This document shows, piece by piece, positions 6,086 to 6,133 of a stretch of DNA of 6,133 nt. Both the position numbers and the translations under genes were made by a program. Source of the stretch: Acidobacteriota bacterium (GTDB lineage: Bacteria; Acidobacteriota; Terriglobia; Terriglobales; Acidobacteriaceae); NCBI GenBank assembly GCA_021810175.1, contig JAJZJJ010000196.1:1-6133 (forward strand), read 5' to 3'. Below the pieces are notes generated by a model that made no database searches, was not told the DNA's origin, and was given only the letters and a program-made list of their open reading frames with translations. Every line of letters begins with the position of its first letter. Position 1 is the stretch's first letter.

Positions 6086-6133
6086 GATGAAAGAGGAGTG
6101 CTCGCGGAAGATTCGATGGGGAGCGGAGACAGG

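Noticed and set aside
6086..6133. Possible start of a plus-strand gene near 6098 or 6115
   Set aside because: Only about 12 codons remain before the edge, spacing to purine-rich stretches is poor, and there is no way to judge coding.

Overview
This is a GC-rich window (roughly 60% or more by eye) with ordinary bacterial gene density. Its gene families suggest a soil Acidobacteriota, probably of the Acidobacteriaceae/Terriglobia type. The clues are a PDZ plus multi-membrane-span regulator related to SpoIIE-type phosphatases, an exported two-domain VOC (glyoxalase/dioxygenase fold) protein and a DUF6766 membrane protein. This placement comes from remembered family distributions, not from a search.

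Layout: (1) 1-1409, minus: 5' part of a large membrane sensor/regulator whose catalytic end lies beyond the left edge. (2) 1410-1496: short divergent intergenic region. (3) 1497-2450, plus: exported VOC-superfamily protein with two VOC modules. (4) 2451-2500: hairpin between convergent genes. (5) 2501-3124, minus: DUF6766-type membrane protein with an evident internal duplication. (6) 3255-4346, minus: DNA polymerase IV (dinB). (7) 4347-4566: intergenic region with a dispersed-repeat-like motif and a 10-bp perfect hairpin. (8) 4567-5964, minus: GalP-type sugar:proton symporter. (9) 5965-6133: its leader, with a candidate promoter and a LacI-family-like operator.

The genes do not form one obvious pathway. 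They look like independent housekeeping or accessory units: envelope sensing, an exported enzyme of unknown substrate, translesion DNA synthesis and hexose/pentose uptake. dinB and the DUF6766 gene share a strand with a 130-bp gap and might be co-transcribed. The sugar transporter appears to be its own unit with a repressor site in the leader.

A window-wide oddity is that the plus strand is G-rich in every gene, whichever strand is coding. Minus-strand genes use mostly C-ending codons, while the plus-strand VOC gene uses mostly G-ending codons. This skew also opens very long false reading frames opposite and alongside the real genes. I saw no CRISPR array, tRNA, rRNA, insertion sequence or phage gene, and no convincing case for a new multi-gene system. 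The best leads are the sugar-transporter operator, the two duplicated-domain proteins and the truncated PDZ-membrane regulator.
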